Part shown: positions 1 to 8,683 of the stretch, piece by piece
How the letters are laid out: every line of letters begins with the position of its first letter
Numbering within the stretch: position 1 is the stretch's first letter
NCBI GenBank assembly: GCA_905193765.1
Contig: CAJJPZ010000006.1
Coordinates: 1 to 39,691 of the forward strand
Origin: an uncultured Eubacterium sp.
Lineage (GTDB): Bacteria > Bacillota > Clostridia > Peptostreptococcales > Anaerovoracaceae
Length of the DNA stretch: 39,691 nucleotides
Direction of reading: 5' to 3'
The notes under the pieces: model-generated
Told to the model about the DNA's origin: nothing
Seen by the model: only the letters and a program-made list of their open reading frames with translations
Database searches by the model: none
Made by a program: the position numbers and the translations under genes

Positions 1-210
1 TACAACGGCACCGGTGAAAACGAGCCGATACTGATATGCATAGCCAGCACCGGCAAAGCGAAAAAGGCTATAATGACTGTGAACGACAAGAAAAAGCAGA
101 GCTTTGACCTCGATAAAGACGGCTCTGCTGCATACCTGTTCACCACCGATGATATCGGCGAAGCAAGCTACGAGTTTGAATTTAAGGATGGGTCAGGTCA
201 GGAGATCTGA
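1..210 (+). CDS. C-terminal end of an unrecognised protein (partial)
   Basis: An open frame enters from the left edge in frame 1 and ends at TGA (208-210), giving 69 residues. The codons look like real coding sequence and the peptide alternates short hydrophobic and charged stretches, as in a beta-rich domain, ending in an acidic and aromatic segment (YEFEFKDGSGQEI). No motif is recognised, so no function is proposed. It is the only convincing plus-strand gene in the window and converges with the next gene, with 28 bp between the two stops. The alternative is that it is chance, but an uninterrupted frame with ordinary composition up to a stop placed just before a convergent gene end argues for a real gene. 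Confidence 0.55.
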   Translation, partial: YNGTGENEPILICIASTGKAKKAIMTVNDKKKQSFDLDKDGSAAYLFTTDDIGEASYEFEFKDGSGQEI

Positions 211-238
211 ACACTTAAATGAAAAAAGCTCATACCTC

Positions 239-1735
239 CTACTCGCCCAGCTCATAATGTCCGTAGCTTGCTTTCTCTGCCCAGCGGTCCAGGACCTCCG
301 GAACGGTGCTGTTTCTTTCACTGCTGCAGAAGATGTTCAGCTGCTCTGCATTGCGGGACTTTTCGATGGCCATGACTACGTCATCGCCTCTCATGAAAAA
401 CACCCTGAAGCTTTTCTCGCCGTTGAGGCAGGGCCGCATCAGCAGGGAAAGTCTGCTCTCGCTCATCACGAATATGGAACGTGGTTTCTCCGAGGTGTCC
501 GACGAATGCTTTCTCGGCTTTTCCACCTTAGCACGGAACAGCAGGTATTCGTCGGGGTGTTTCAGCTCCCACATGAATCTGGCCATCACCGGGCTGATAT
601 CTATCAGGCTTTCTGTGCCTGCTTTCTTTAGAATGAAATATCCCTTGTATCTTTTCTCAGAGTCGGTTACGGAATACCCTTTCCAGCTGCCGTATATATC
701 TTCGTATCCACTTTTCTCTCCGGGCGCGCACAGACTCCGTTCTTCTTCATACTGACTGCGTATCATTTTTTTCAGTATCGGCGGCATATCGCCGGTCACC
801 CGGCTGGACGGAAGGCTGTAATATACCAGTTCCTCCTGTGTCATATGCATATCTCCCGTGAAGCTATCATAGTGCAGCAGCCTGCCGAAGCGTTTCGCAT
901 CGTCGTTCCCTAACAAGGACAGGACTAGTACCGGTGCAGCCGCAATGAGTATGCACAGAGATATCAGCTCACGTCTGGTCCACCAGGACAGAAATTCCGG
1001 CTTTCCTGAGAAAAGGTATAAGCACGCCGCCAGAGCCACCGCACTTACTGCCAGAGCTAATATCTTTTTCGGCCATGCCTTGCGCCTGAGCCGCTCATGT
1101 TCACGCCTTATCGGCACCTCGCCCAGGTTCCTGACGAATCTCACTCTGCTCATATCGTCGATATTCACAGGAACGCAGAAATCCACATCATCTATCAGGT
1201 CCGCCCGTCTTCTGAATCTGACCACAAGCTCCTCCGGGATATCTTCAGGATATCCGAATACGGAATCATAGGCGTATGACACTACCAGCTCGCCTTCCAA
1301 GGAATACGATTCCTTGCCTGATCTCACAGGCATACTGTCCTGTAGGTTCATCTCATCTTCATGCTGTTTTTCCGACATACTTACAACGTCAGCCGGACCG
1401 GAGGCCGGCATATTATCACCTGTTCCGGCAGTCCTGCCTGCAGGCTCCCGCTGCATCACAGGCAAAGCATCTCCGATCTCCAGATTTTTTATCCTCTCAC
1501 ACAGCTGCTCCTCCGGGCTCTGAAAAACCGTATATCTGCCGGCGTCTTCTTTGCTGACGTATCCAAGGCAGAATCTCAGTTCCTTCTCCGGACGACCTGC
1601 GAACTCTACAGCACTGACTTTGCCCCGCGGGACTATGCCCTGAGCAGCCATACGCCCGTCCATCATCACACTGACAAGAGGCATGAAATCAGAAGTCCTC
1701 CTCAGTACTGCGTCTATGTATATCCTCATATCCAT
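239..1735 (-). CDS. Hypothetical membrane protein with two central transmembrane spans
   Basis: 498 residues, not recognised. The N-terminal half (1-220) is soluble and rich in acidic and arginine residues. Two adjacent hydrophobic spans follow at about 225-245 (ILALAVSAVALAACLYLF) and 256-276 (LISLCILIAAAPVLVLSLLG), separated by a short turn with WW. The C-terminal half is again soluble. With a two-span hairpin both large domains would face the same side, probably the cytoplasm. The start ATG sits 27 nt downstream of an extended -10 promoter. It is transcribed alone: a terminator for cysK lies upstream and the gene ends 28 bp from a convergent gene. The stop is TAG, followed two codons later by TGA. 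No function is inferred. Confidence 0.8.
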   Translation of the reverse strand: MDMRIYIDAVLRRTSDFMPLVSVMMDGRMAAQGIVPRGKVSAVEFAGRPEKELRFCLGYVSKEDAGRYTVFQSPEEQLCERIKNLEIGDALPVMQREPAGRTAGTGDNMPASGPADVVSMSEKQHEDEMNLQDSMPVRSGKESYSLEGELVVSYAYDSVFGYPEDIPEELVVRFRRRADLIDDVDFCVPVNIDDMSRVRFVRNLGEVPIRREHERLRRKAWPKKILALAVSAVALAACLYLFSGKPEFLSWWTRRELISLCILIAAAPVLVLSLLGNDDAKRFGRLLHYDSFTGDMHMTQEELVYYSLPSSRVTGDMPPILKKMIRSQYEEERSLCAPGEKSGYEDIYGSWKGYSVTDSEKRYKGYFILKKAGTESLIDISPVMARFMWELKHPDEYLLFRAKVEKPRKHSSDTSEKPRSIFVMSESRLSLLMRPCLNGEKSFRVFFMRGDDVVMAIEKSRNAEQLNIFCSSERNSTVPEVLDRWAEKASYGHYELGE

Positions 1736-1762
1736 TCATTCTCCCACAAATCTCATACAACG

Positions 1763-1771
1763 ATTATATCA
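1763..1771 (-). promoter_or_regulatory. Extended -10 promoter of the membrane protein gene
   Basis: On the minus strand the sequence reads TGATATAAT, a perfect extended -10 (TGn-TATAAT). No good -35 box lies 17 bp upstream, as is usual for extended -10 promoters. It is 27 bp before the ATG at 1735. Confidence 0.55.
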
Positions 1772-1833
1772 CATATCAGTACCATAAAGGATATGAAAAG
1801 CAGCAGTCATGCGACTCTAGCCCGCATCAATAC

Positions 1834-1867
1834 AAAAGACCTCCGGCTGTGCGTCCCCGGAAGTCTT
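1834..1867 (-). terminator. Rho-independent terminator after cysK
   Basis: The minus-strand RNA forms an 11-bp stem (AAGACUUCCGG with CCGGAGGUCUU, one U-G pair) around a 10-nt loop and then runs into UUUU (1837-1834). It lies about 100 nt after the cysK stop codon and separates the metY-cysK operon from the membrane-protein gene. Confidence 0.75.
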
Positions 1868-1969
1868 CTGAGTATGTGTGTATTGCTCTGTCATTGCAAT
1901 TAAGAGGATTTACATTATGTTAAGTTTATGTCCCACAGGAGCTTACCCTGTCCTGCCTGTCTGCATCTG

Positions 1970-2902
1970 CTATTCTGTGAACAGTGGTGTCGAATAGTAT
2001 CTGTCGCCTGTATCCGGCAGCAGCGCCACGATGGTCTTGCCTTCGTTCTCAGGACGCTTTGCAAGCTCTACTGCGCCCCAGAGTGCTGCTCCTGATGAGA
2101 TACCTGCCAGTATACCTTCGTGTTTTGCCAGGAGTTTGGCATATTCGAAAGCTGACTCATTTTCTGCCTTCAGGATCTCGTCGTATACTTTAGTATTCAG
2201 TACATCAGGTACGAAACCTGCTCCGATGCCCTGGATCTTATGAGCTCCGCCTTTGCCTTCCGACAGTACCGGTGATGACGCCGGTTCGAGAGCTACGATC
2301 TTCACATCAGGGTTCTTTGACTTCAGGAATTCGCCTGTTCCTGTCAGTGTACCGCCTGTACCTACGCCTGCGATAAAGTAGTCCACTTCGCCGTCTGTAT
2401 CGTTCCAGATTTCAGGACCTGTTGTAGCCTTGTGGATAGCAGGGTTTGCAGGGTTCACGAACTGCCCCGGGATGAAGCTGTTCTCAAGCTCAGCTGCCAG
2501 TTCGTCAGCTTTGGCAATAGCACCCTTCATGCCCTTTGCACCTTCTGTCAGTACCAGCTCTGCGCCGTATGCCTTGAGGATGTTCCTTCTCTCAACGCTC
2601 ATCGTTTCAGGCATTGTCAGGATGATCCTGTAGCCCTTGGTTGCTGCGATGGCAGCAAGACCGATTCCTGTGTTTCCGGAAGTAGGCTCGATGATCACTG
2701 AACCTTCCTTCAGCAGTCCTTTCTGCTCAGCGTCTTCGATCATTGCCTTTGCGATCCTGTCCTTGACGCTGCCTGCAGGGTTGAAGTATTCCAGTTTCAC
2801 CAGGACTCTTGCTTTGAGCCCCAGTGCTTCCTCTAAATTAGTTACCTCTACCAGAGGTGTGTTTCCTATAAGTCCTAAAGTTCCTTTATATATATTAGCC
2901 AT
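1970..2902 (-). CDS. cysK: Cysteine synthase A (O-acetylserine sulfhydrylase)
   Basis: 310 residues, the normal length for CysK. It joins O-acetylserine and sulfide to give cysteine, using PLP in the cytoplasm. The PLP lysine is K47 in the NPAGSVKDR motif, and the phosphate/substrate loop PTSGNTGIGL is at 73-82. The glycine-rich GVGTGGTLTG segment and the late SSGAALWGA motif are also present. It lies 40 bp after metY and is transcribed with it from the promoter at 4541-4569, so it should fall under the same leader-peptide control. A terminator follows at 1834-1867. It ends in TAG. A cystathionine beta-synthase is unlikely because there is no C-terminal regulatory domain and the GNT loop is of CysK type. 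Confidence 0.96.
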   Translation of the reverse strand: MANIYKGTLGLIGNTPLVEVTNLEEALGLKARVLVKLEYFNPAGSVKDRIAKAMIEDAEQKGLLKEGSVIIEPTSGNTGIGLAAIAATKGYRIILTMPETMSVERRNILKAYGAELVLTEGAKGMKGAIAKADELAAELENSFIPGQFVNPANPAIHKATTGPEIWNDTDGEVDYFIAGVGTGGTLTGTGEFLKSKNPDVKIVALEPASSPVLSEGKGGAHKIQGIGAGFVPDVLNTKVYDEILKAENESAFEYAKLLAKHEGILAGISSGAALWGAVELAKRPENEGKTIVALLPDTGDRYYSTPLFTE

Positions 2903-2942
2903 TTTGTTTTTCCTCCAATTCTTATTCTTTACAACTGTACTG

Positions 2943-4244
2943 TTACTTTACTGCGTTGAATGCCTGATCCAGGTCTGCGATTATGTCTTTGATGTTCTCT
3001 GTACCTATCGAAAGTCTGATAGTGTTCGGCTTGATGCCCTGATCCAGCAGTTCCGCTTCGCTGAGCTGTGAGTGAGTAGTGCTTGCCGGATGGATCACCA
3101 GAGACTTCACATCTGCCACGTTGGCAAGGAGTGAGAAGATCTGCAGGCTGTCGATGAACGCCTTGGCTTCCTTTTCTCCGCCCTTGATATTGAAAGTGAA
3201 GATGGATCCTGCTCCGTTCGGGAAGTATTTGTCGTAAAGATCCTTGTATCCGTTTTCAGGAAGTGAAGGATGGTTTATGGATTCTACCTGCGGATGGTTC
3301 TTCAGGTATTCCAGTACTTTCTGTGTATTTTCTATGTGTCTTTCCACTCTCAGTGAAAGTGTTTCAAGACCCTGTAACAGCAGGAATGCACTCAATGGTG
3401 AGATAGCTGCGCCTGTATCTCTAAGCAGTATCGCTCTGATCTTTGTAACGAATGCTGCAGGTCCGACAGCTTCTGTGAATGATATTCCATGATAGCTTGG
3501 GTTAGGGTCAGTCAGGGATGCGAACTTGCCGCTTGCTGCCCAGTCGAATTTGCCGCTGTCGATGATAGCTCCACCTAATGTAGTACCGTGTCCGCCGACG
3601 AACTTTGTAAGTGAATGGATGACGATGTCGGCTCCGTGGTCTATAGGCCTGATGACATTAGCCGGTGTGAATGTGCTGTCCACCACGAGCGGGATCTTGT
3701 TTTCGTGAGCGATAGCTGCTACTGCTTCAACATCCACCAGGTTCGAGTTCGGGTTGCCCAGGATCTCGATGAAGATACCTTTTGTTTCAGGTTTGATAGC
3801 CTTTCTGAAGTTTTCTACATCATCAGGATCAACGAATGTTGTCGTGATGCCGTACTGTGGAAGTGTGTGTGCCAGCAGGTTGTATGTGCCGCCGTAGATA
3901 GTCTTTGCTGCCACGATATGGTCACCTGCCTGAGCCAGGTTCCTGATAGTGTAGTCGATGGCTGCTGCTCCTGATGCTACTGCCAGTGCTGCAACGCCGC
4001 CGTCCAGTGCTGCCAGTCTCTTTTCCAGAACATCCTGTGTGGAGTTTGTCAGTCTGCCGTAGATGTTGCCCGGATCTGCAAGTCCGAATCTCGCTTCAGC
4101 GTGAGCTGAATCTCTGAATACATATGATGTAGTCTGATAGATCGGAACTGCTCTCGCATCTGATGCCGGATCCGGCTCTTCCTGTCCGATGTGCAGCTGC
4201 TTAGTTTCGAATGCCCAGTTATCTGTATTTGTTATCTTTGCCAT
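2943..4244 (-). CDS. metY: O-acetylhomoserine / O-acetylserine sulfhydrylase
   Basis: 433 residues, typical of MetY (aminocarboxypropyltransferase) and longer than cystathionine gamma-synthases of about 380. It uses PLP to convert O-acetylhomoserine and sulfide to homocysteine, and some members also make cysteine. The PLP lysine is K214 in IHSLTKFVGGHG; the SGAAAIDY segment near 91 and the YGRLTN stretch near 62 also match the Cys/Met metabolism PLP family. It is the first gene after a 290-nt leader that contains a short ORF ending in three cysteine codons. The ribosome site is a weak AAAGG nine bases before ATG. The pairing with cysK indicates a sulfide-assimilation operon. Confidence 0.94.
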   Translation of the reverse strand: MAKITNTDNWAFETKQLHIGQEEPDPASDARAVPIYQTTSYVFRDSAHAEARFGLADPGNIYGRLTNSTQDVLEKRLAALDGGVAALAVASGAAAIDYTIRNLAQAGDHIVAAKTIYGGTYNLLAHTLPQYGITTTFVDPDDVENFRKAIKPETKGIFIEILGNPNSNLVDVEAVAAIAHENKIPLVVDSTFTPANVIRPIDHGADIVIHSLTKFVGGHGTTLGGAIIDSGKFDWAASGKFASLTDPNPSYHGISFTEAVGPAAFVTKIRAILLRDTGAAISPLSAFLLLQGLETLSLRVERHIENTQKVLEYLKNHPQVESINHPSLPENGYKDLYDKYFPNGAGSIFTFNIKGGEKEAKAFIDSLQIFSLLANVADVKSLVIHPASTTHSQLSEAELLDQGIKPNTIRLSIGTENIKDIIADLDQAFNAVK

Positions 4245-4341
4245 TTTATTTTACCTTTATCCTTTCGATTCCTGTGATCTTCACGATCTTTTAAAGTTTA
4301 TCTTCTGTGTTGTGTTTATTTTCTCTTTCCCGTTTCCCTGT

Positions 4342-4401
4342 GCGGCTCTGCCGCTTCTGTTATCTTCATAAGCTGTCTGATCTGTATCCTGCATCAGCAG
4401 C
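4342..4401 (-). promoter_or_regulatory. Hairpins overlapping and following the Cys codons in the metY leader
   Basis: In the minus-strand RNA the last two Cys codons and the stop (GCUGCUGAU, 4401-4393) can pair with AUCAGACAGC (4381-4372), giving nine pairs with one bulged A around an 11-nt loop. A second small hairpin, GCGGC-AGA-GCCGC, follows at 4354-4342. A ribosome stalled on the Cys codons would prevent the first hairpin. No U-tract follows either hairpin, so neither is a classical intrinsic terminator; the mechanism could be Rho-dependent or translational. Confidence 0.45.
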
Positions 4402-4450
4402 AACACATTCGACGATCATAGCCTTTCTCTGTCATATATTCGATTTTCAT
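4394..4450 (-). CDS. Poly-cysteine leader peptide of metY-cysK
   Basis: An 18-codon ORF, MKIEYMTEKGYDRRMCCC, then TGA. It is preceded by a strong AGGAGG site (4467-4462) 11 nt before its ATG. Codons 16-18 are TGT TGC TGC, so the last three residues before the stop are all cysteine. It lies about 85 nt after the predicted transcription start and 149 nt before metY. Leader peptides rich in the end product are the sensor in amino-acid attenuation, and mycobacteria are known to use short polycysteine ORFs as cysteine-responsive attenuators. The inference here is that charged tRNA-Cys supply sets ribosome progress over CCC and so controls metY-cysK. Three consecutive Cys codons just before a stop, behind a good ribosome site and upstream of sulfur genes, are unlikely by chance. 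Confidence 0.75.
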   Translation of the reverse strand: MKIEYMTEKGYDRRMCCC

Positions 4451-4540
4451 TAAATGTGTCGCCTCCTTTCAGCTTCTTGTTTTTTGAATTTTTAGTTATT
4501 CACCTTTTTCCTATCTGTTTAGTATGTTTTCTATGTTTAG

Positions 4541-4569
4541 ATAATATCATCTCTATTCCTATATGTCAA
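4541..4569 (-). promoter_or_regulatory. Sigma-A promoter of the metY-cysK operon
   Basis: TTGACA (4569-4564), a 17-bp spacer, then TATTAT (4546-4541) on the minus strand. The start site should be near 4534, giving a 5' leader of about 290 nt. Immediately downstream the sequence carries CTAAACA twice, 18 bp apart, which could be a regulator site, but I cannot assign one. Confidence 0.85.
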
Positions 4570-4617
4570 CAGGGAATTTGAAAAAACGTCGATTTTTTTA
4601 AAGACTTTTCTTCTCAT

Positions 4618-4643
4618 GCAAAAGGAGACCGTTCCCGGTCTCC
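4618..4643 (-). terminator. Terminator of the subtilase gene
   Basis: An 8-bp perfect stem, GGAGACCG with CGGTCTCC, around a 4-nt loop, followed on the minus strand by TTTTGC. It lies just after the TAG stop of the subtilase and before the metY promoter. Confidence 0.8.
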
Positions 4644-4656
4644 ACATCGCTGTATT

Positions 4657-7600
4657 CTATTTCGATATCTTCACTCTGCATGTTGCAGTCTTGTCTGAGC
4701 CATCCTTTGCCTTTACCGTTATGGTCACTGTCCTGCCTTTTCCTGCCCGCTTCGCTTTCACGACGCCCTTCGAGGACACGGTGGCATACTTCGTATTGCC
4801 TGATCTGAATGTCGCGGATCTGTCATATGCGTCCTTCGGTGTTACCTTTGCTTTCAGCGTGAAGCTTTCTCCCGGCTTCAGCGTCACCTTCGTCCTGCTG
4901 AGTCTGATCTTCGATACTGCTTTCACGAATGAAGCCCTGGCACTGCAGTCTGACGTCAGCCTGAGAGTCTTCGATCTGCCACTGACTTTCCTGCCGTTCA
5001 CAGTGAACGATCTCAGAAGATACCCTTTCTTCGGTACAGCCTTCAGTGTGACTGCGGATCCCGGCATCACACTCTTACCGGCGTTCACGATCTTTCCACC
5101 CCTGTATGACGGTGCTTTGACCTTCACCAGACCGCTGCTGAGGACTGCTCTGTGTGCATCACCGCTGCCGTCAGCTCCGTACAGTCTCTTGCCGGCAACT
5201 ACACCATGGAAAGTATAATATCCTTCATTGAGATCTATATGACAGTATTCAGTCGCATCGTATCTGTCTGCTTTCACATCATATGTGAACGTGTCTCCCA
5301 GACTATCAGCCGGTATGCCCATGTACGCTATTCCTCCGCTGCACAGGCCGATATCCCCATGATACCAGAGATAACTGTCTCCGGATCGTGAGATCTGGCT
5401 GAACCCGCAGTACGGTACCAGCTCCGCCTTTGTCACAGTCCACTTCGTTCCTCTGAGTATGAGATTCGCCGGGCACTTCTGCTCTGTTATCGTCTTGTTT
5501 TTCTGTCCGGCACTGTATCCCAGAGTATATACGAGACTGCCGCCGCTCTGCAGCGCCCTGCCTCCTGCTCTTCCTTCAGGGAGAGCAGGTCCGTCAGACC
5601 ACTTTTTCCCGGAAGGATCATATATCTTCACTTTCGTACTCAGCTGTGACTTTCCGTAATCGTAACCACCGATCATGTAAAGTCTGCCATTGTATGCAGC
5701 CAGCGTGAAGTCTTCTGCCTTTTTCATATCTTTCGGCAGCCTGCCAAGATCAGTCACTTTGCCGGAAGAAGTATCGAATGACATCATCCGGTACTGAGAT
5801 GAGTACGCTGCACTGTTCTTTGCATTTCCATCATCATAACTGTCTGCATACCCTGAACGTATGCTGCCTACATCGGAGCCATCACTGTCGCTGTCATCGC
5901 TGACAGTCTCAGAATATGACACTATGCTGTAGAGTCTGCCGTCCATATAAACCAGATCGCTGCCGAATCCCAGCGCATACTCGGCTGTTTCACTTGTGCC
6001 GGAGCCGAAGTATTTCTCAGCATCCACACTGCACAGTTTTCTGAATTGCATCGAGCGTCCGGCCTTCGCAGCATATATCGCTTCCTCCGATGAATCAGCC
6101 ACGAATATCCTGCTGCCGTCAGTGGCTATTATCCCCTCATCTGACGGGAACATGACACCATCCAGCATCTGATATCCTTTCTTACCCTTTACGAGATAAA
6201 CATTTTTTTCGGTCAGTTTTTTTCCTGAACTTCCCGTGATATTTATATCCACTATACGGTTTATCCAGCCTTCGTCTTTCAGAACGATCTTCCTGTCACT
6301 GCTGCTTGTTATCACAGCTTTCTGCCTTTTTTTATCAGCTGTGTCCACTGTGACTTCAGGGCTGCTGCCGAAACCTCTGCCATTGATGATGATCTGTTTG
6401 CCTGCGATATCCACAGTCACACTGCCTATCCTCGGACTCACTGCCGTCGCCTTGCTCATATCCAGCGATCCCCCTGAGGATACAGGCAGATCCGATTCAT
6501 CCAGCCATGACATAACTGTTTCGAGCACAGTCTCTCCATCTGCGCTGTCATCCTTTGCTGCTGCCAGTGCTGCAGCCCCTGTGACGAACGGAGCTGCCAT
6601 TGATGTGCCGTTATAGAAATCATATTTGCCGAATCCGTCACTGACTCCTGTACGGCTGAGACCTGCATCATCTATATTAAGCGCATACTCTCCGCTTTCA
6701 TCTGCGCTCATCAGCACAACGATCTCACGTTCGGTTTTCTCCGGTTCCACTTCTCCGCATTCCAGTGTAAAATGATCCCAGTAATTGCTGCTGCCGGTTA
6801 TCTTTGCCCCTTCGAATCTGTATTTCCCGTTGAATATGCCTGCCACACTGCCGGAAAGTTTCGTTCCTGCCGGTACATCTATGACCATAAGCATCGCCTC
6901 TGAATCCGAACCTGTCTCCGGTGCAGTCACCTTTGACATCAGGCTGAACACCTGCGGATCTTCTGCATCTGTTTTACTGTCTTTATTGTAAGGCAGACGG
7001 AAACTGACGATCTCACCCCTGGACAGCTCTCCCCATGATATCTTCAGCGATCTGCCGCTGCTGCCTTTGCCGAACCAGTTATCACCATCATATGTCACGT
7101 TTATGCCGCTCTTTTCTCCACGGCCTTTCACACTTGATACTGCACTGTCTTTGATGCCTGCGACATCCCATTCACGAAGACTGTTCTCATCCCGGCTGCT
7201 GTCACTGTTTCCTGTCCCGGTACCGTCGCTTTCTCCGGAGGCGTCTTTGTCGAAATCACTGAACACTGCTGACAGCTTCTCCTGCTTTGAGCCGTCATAG
7301 ATCGTTGGATTGTAGCAGTCCGATGATACCGTCGATAGTATATTTGTTCCCGGTGCAGCTATATCGACAGATTTTTTGCCATAATTGGAAAATCCCGCAA
7401 GCTCGCCATCCTCATTTATCGCCGCTACACTTATGAGGTACGGACTATTTATGCTGGCAGGAAAATCTGCTCCTTCATCATTGTCGTTGGCGTCATTGCC
7501 TGCGGCGCATATGCTTACAGCCCCTTTTGCGCCCACGATATCCACAAGCTTAGTGAATATCTCGCTTTCATCACCGCCTCCCCAGGAATTGTTCACGGCA

Positions 7601-8514
7601 GTTATTTTCTCACCAAGATCCAGGGCCTTGTTTATATAGTTGTATGCACCGATGCTTCCTGCCACATCTCCCTCACCCTCATTGTTAAGAGTCTTCAGGG
7701 CCATGAGCCTGATGCTGCGGTTCACGCCGCTTATCCCGGTGCCGTTGCTGCCGACAGCTCCTATGATGCCTGCGCAATGTGTTCCGTGACCGTTATCATC
7801 CATAGGATCATTGTCTCTGTTCGCAAAATCGAAACCGTACTCCCCTCTGAGATCCGGCTGATGTGTGTTCTTCCACATATTGTTCCTGAGGTCCTCATGG
7901 CCGTAGTCGATACCTGAATCCACGACAGCTACGACCTTGTCCGATCCTGTACTTCCCTTGTCCCATTCTGCCGATACGTTGAGTGACTTCCCCGATGAGG
8001 ATGAGTTCTGTCCTGTATTTTTCAGCCCCCACTGATATCCGAAGTATGTATCATCAACATTACAGGCTCTGACGATATAGTTTGGCTCGGCGATCTCGAC
8101 ATCATCATTCGCCTCAAGCTCTTTCACCAGCTGTTCTGTGGTCATGCGATCCGTTTTTACCCTGACTACATTCAGCACCTGCTCCTCACCGGCGGCAATC
8201 TTTTTCTTCGCCTTCGCGGAACTCAGGCCATCAACGGCATCCTCAGCCGCATCCTCCGGCTGTGTGAATGTCCACTTGTCAATTATCCTGATACCGTCGT
8301 CTGCTCCCAGGACCGATTTCGCACGGTTCCTGGAGACTGCCGATGTTTCCTTCATCAGCACCAGTGCTTCTCCTTCTCTGTATGCTGCGCTGCCTGCATC
8401 TGCCGGATCTCCTGATGTTCCCTGAACAGGTGCTGCCTCGACCGGAGCATATCCCAGCACACAGCCTGTTACAGCCATAACGCCTGCTAATATCAGGCTC
8501 AATATCTTTTTCAT
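4657..8514 (-). CDS. Secreted S8 subtilisin-like protease with insertion, Kelch-like and Ig-like C-terminal regions
   Basis: 1285 residues from the ATG at 8514, chosen over an upstream ATG because AAAGGAG precedes it and a signal peptide (MKKILSLILAGVMAVTG..VEAA) begins there. A propeptide-like region (about 50-150) precedes the catalytic domain. The catalytic triad is D199 (VVDSGID), H243 (NGHGTHCAG) and S638 (NGTSMAAP), with an oxyanion Asn near 308 in NNSWG. About 230 residues are inserted between the AAPGTNILS motif (near 390) and the Ser motif. Then come an IPT-like segment (near 690), a Kelch-like repeat region (about 780-1060, with YNGRLYMIGGY), an InlB-type repeat and a final Big_2-like Ig domain (about 1200-1285). 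No LPXTG or membrane anchor is seen, so it is probably secreted. The substrate is unknown. The stop is TAG. Confidence 0.92.
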   Translation of the reverse strand: MKKILSLILAGVMAVTGCVLGYAPVEAAPVQGTSGDPADAGSAAYREGEALVLMKETSAVSRNRAKSVLGADDGIRIIDKWTFTQPEDAAEDAVDGLSSAKAKKKIAAGEEQVLNVVRVKTDRMTTEQLVKELEANDDVEIAEPNYIVRACNVDDTYFGYQWGLKNTGQNSSSSGKSLNVSAEWDKGSTGSDKVVAVVDSGIDYGHEDLRNNMWKNTHQPDLRGEYGFDFANRDNDPMDDNGHGTHCAGIIGAVGSNGTGISGVNRSIRLMALKTLNNEGEGDVAGSIGAYNYINKALDLGEKITAVNNSWGGGDESEIFTKLVDIVGAKGAVSICAAGNDANDNDEGADFPASINSPYLISVAAINEDGELAGFSNYGKKSVDIAAPGTNILSTVSSDCYNPTIYDGSKQEKLSAVFSDFDKDASGESDGTGTGNSDSSRDENSLREWDVAGIKDSAVSSVKGRGEKSGINVTYDGDNWFGKGSSGRSLKISWGELSRGEIVSFRLPYNKDSKTDAEDPQVFSLMSKVTAPETGSDSEAMLMVIDVPAGTKLSGSVAGIFNGKYRFEGAKITGSSNYWDHFTLECGEVEPEKTEREIVVLMSADESGEYALNIDDAGLSRTGVSDGFGKYDFYNGTSMAAPFVTGAAALAAAKDDSADGETVLETVMSWLDESDLPVSSGGSLDMSKATAVSPRIGSVTVDIAGKQIIINGRGFGSSPEVTVDTADKKRQKAVITSSSDRKIVLKDEGWINRIVDINITGSSGKKLTEKNVYLVKGKKGYQMLDGVMFPSDEGIIATDGSRIFVADSSEEAIYAAKAGRSMQFRKLCSVDAEKYFGSGTSETAEYALGFGSDLVYMDGRLYSIVSYSETVSDDSDSDGSDVGSIRSGYADSYDDGNAKNSAAYSSQYRMMSFDTSSGKVTDLGRLPKDMKKAEDFTLAAYNGRLYMIGGYDYGKSQLSTKVKIYDPSGKKWSDGPALPEGRAGGRALQSGGSLVYTLGYSAGQKNKTITEQKCPANLILRGTKWTVTKAELVPYCGFSQISRSGDSYLWYHGDIGLCSGGIAYMGIPADSLGDTFTYDVKADRYDATEYCHIDLNEGYYTFHGVVAGKRLYGADGSGDAHRAVLSSGLVKVKAPSYRGGKIVNAGKSVMPGSAVTLKAVPKKGYLLRSFTVNGRKVSGRSKTLRLTSDCSARASFVKAVSKIRLSRTKVTLKPGESFTLKAKVTPKDAYDRSATFRSGNTKYATVSSKGVVKAKRAGKGRTVTITVKAKDGSDKTATCRVKISK

Positions 8515-8603
8515 CAAAACTCCTTTCTGATAATAACTGTTCATCAATTTCTGATCTGATTTGTCGTACTGTTTATATAACAAACAAACATCGGAAATGT
8601 TTC

Positions 8604-8653
8604 AAAAAATCGCAGCATATGTCTGATTTATTATCAGTACATATAACTGCGAT
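8604..8653 (-). terminator. Terminator of the cdaA-ahcY operon
   Basis: The minus-strand RNA pairs AUCGCAG with CUGCGAU and, inside, AUAUGU with ACAUAU, then runs into UUUUUU. It lies about 30 nt after the ahcY stop. Confidence 0.85.
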
Positions 8654-8683
8654 CCTGTTCAAATATCTGTCACGCTGTTCCTG

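Noticed and set aside
1811..1829. ATGCG..CGCAT around CTCTAGC, considered as an anticodon arm
   Set aside because: No D-arm, T-arm or acceptor stem surrounds it.
4245..4535. T-box or S-box riboswitch in the metY leader
   Set aside because: No T-box sequence (AGGGUGG..), no SAM-I core and no intrinsic terminator were found; a short Cys-rich ORF was found in their place.
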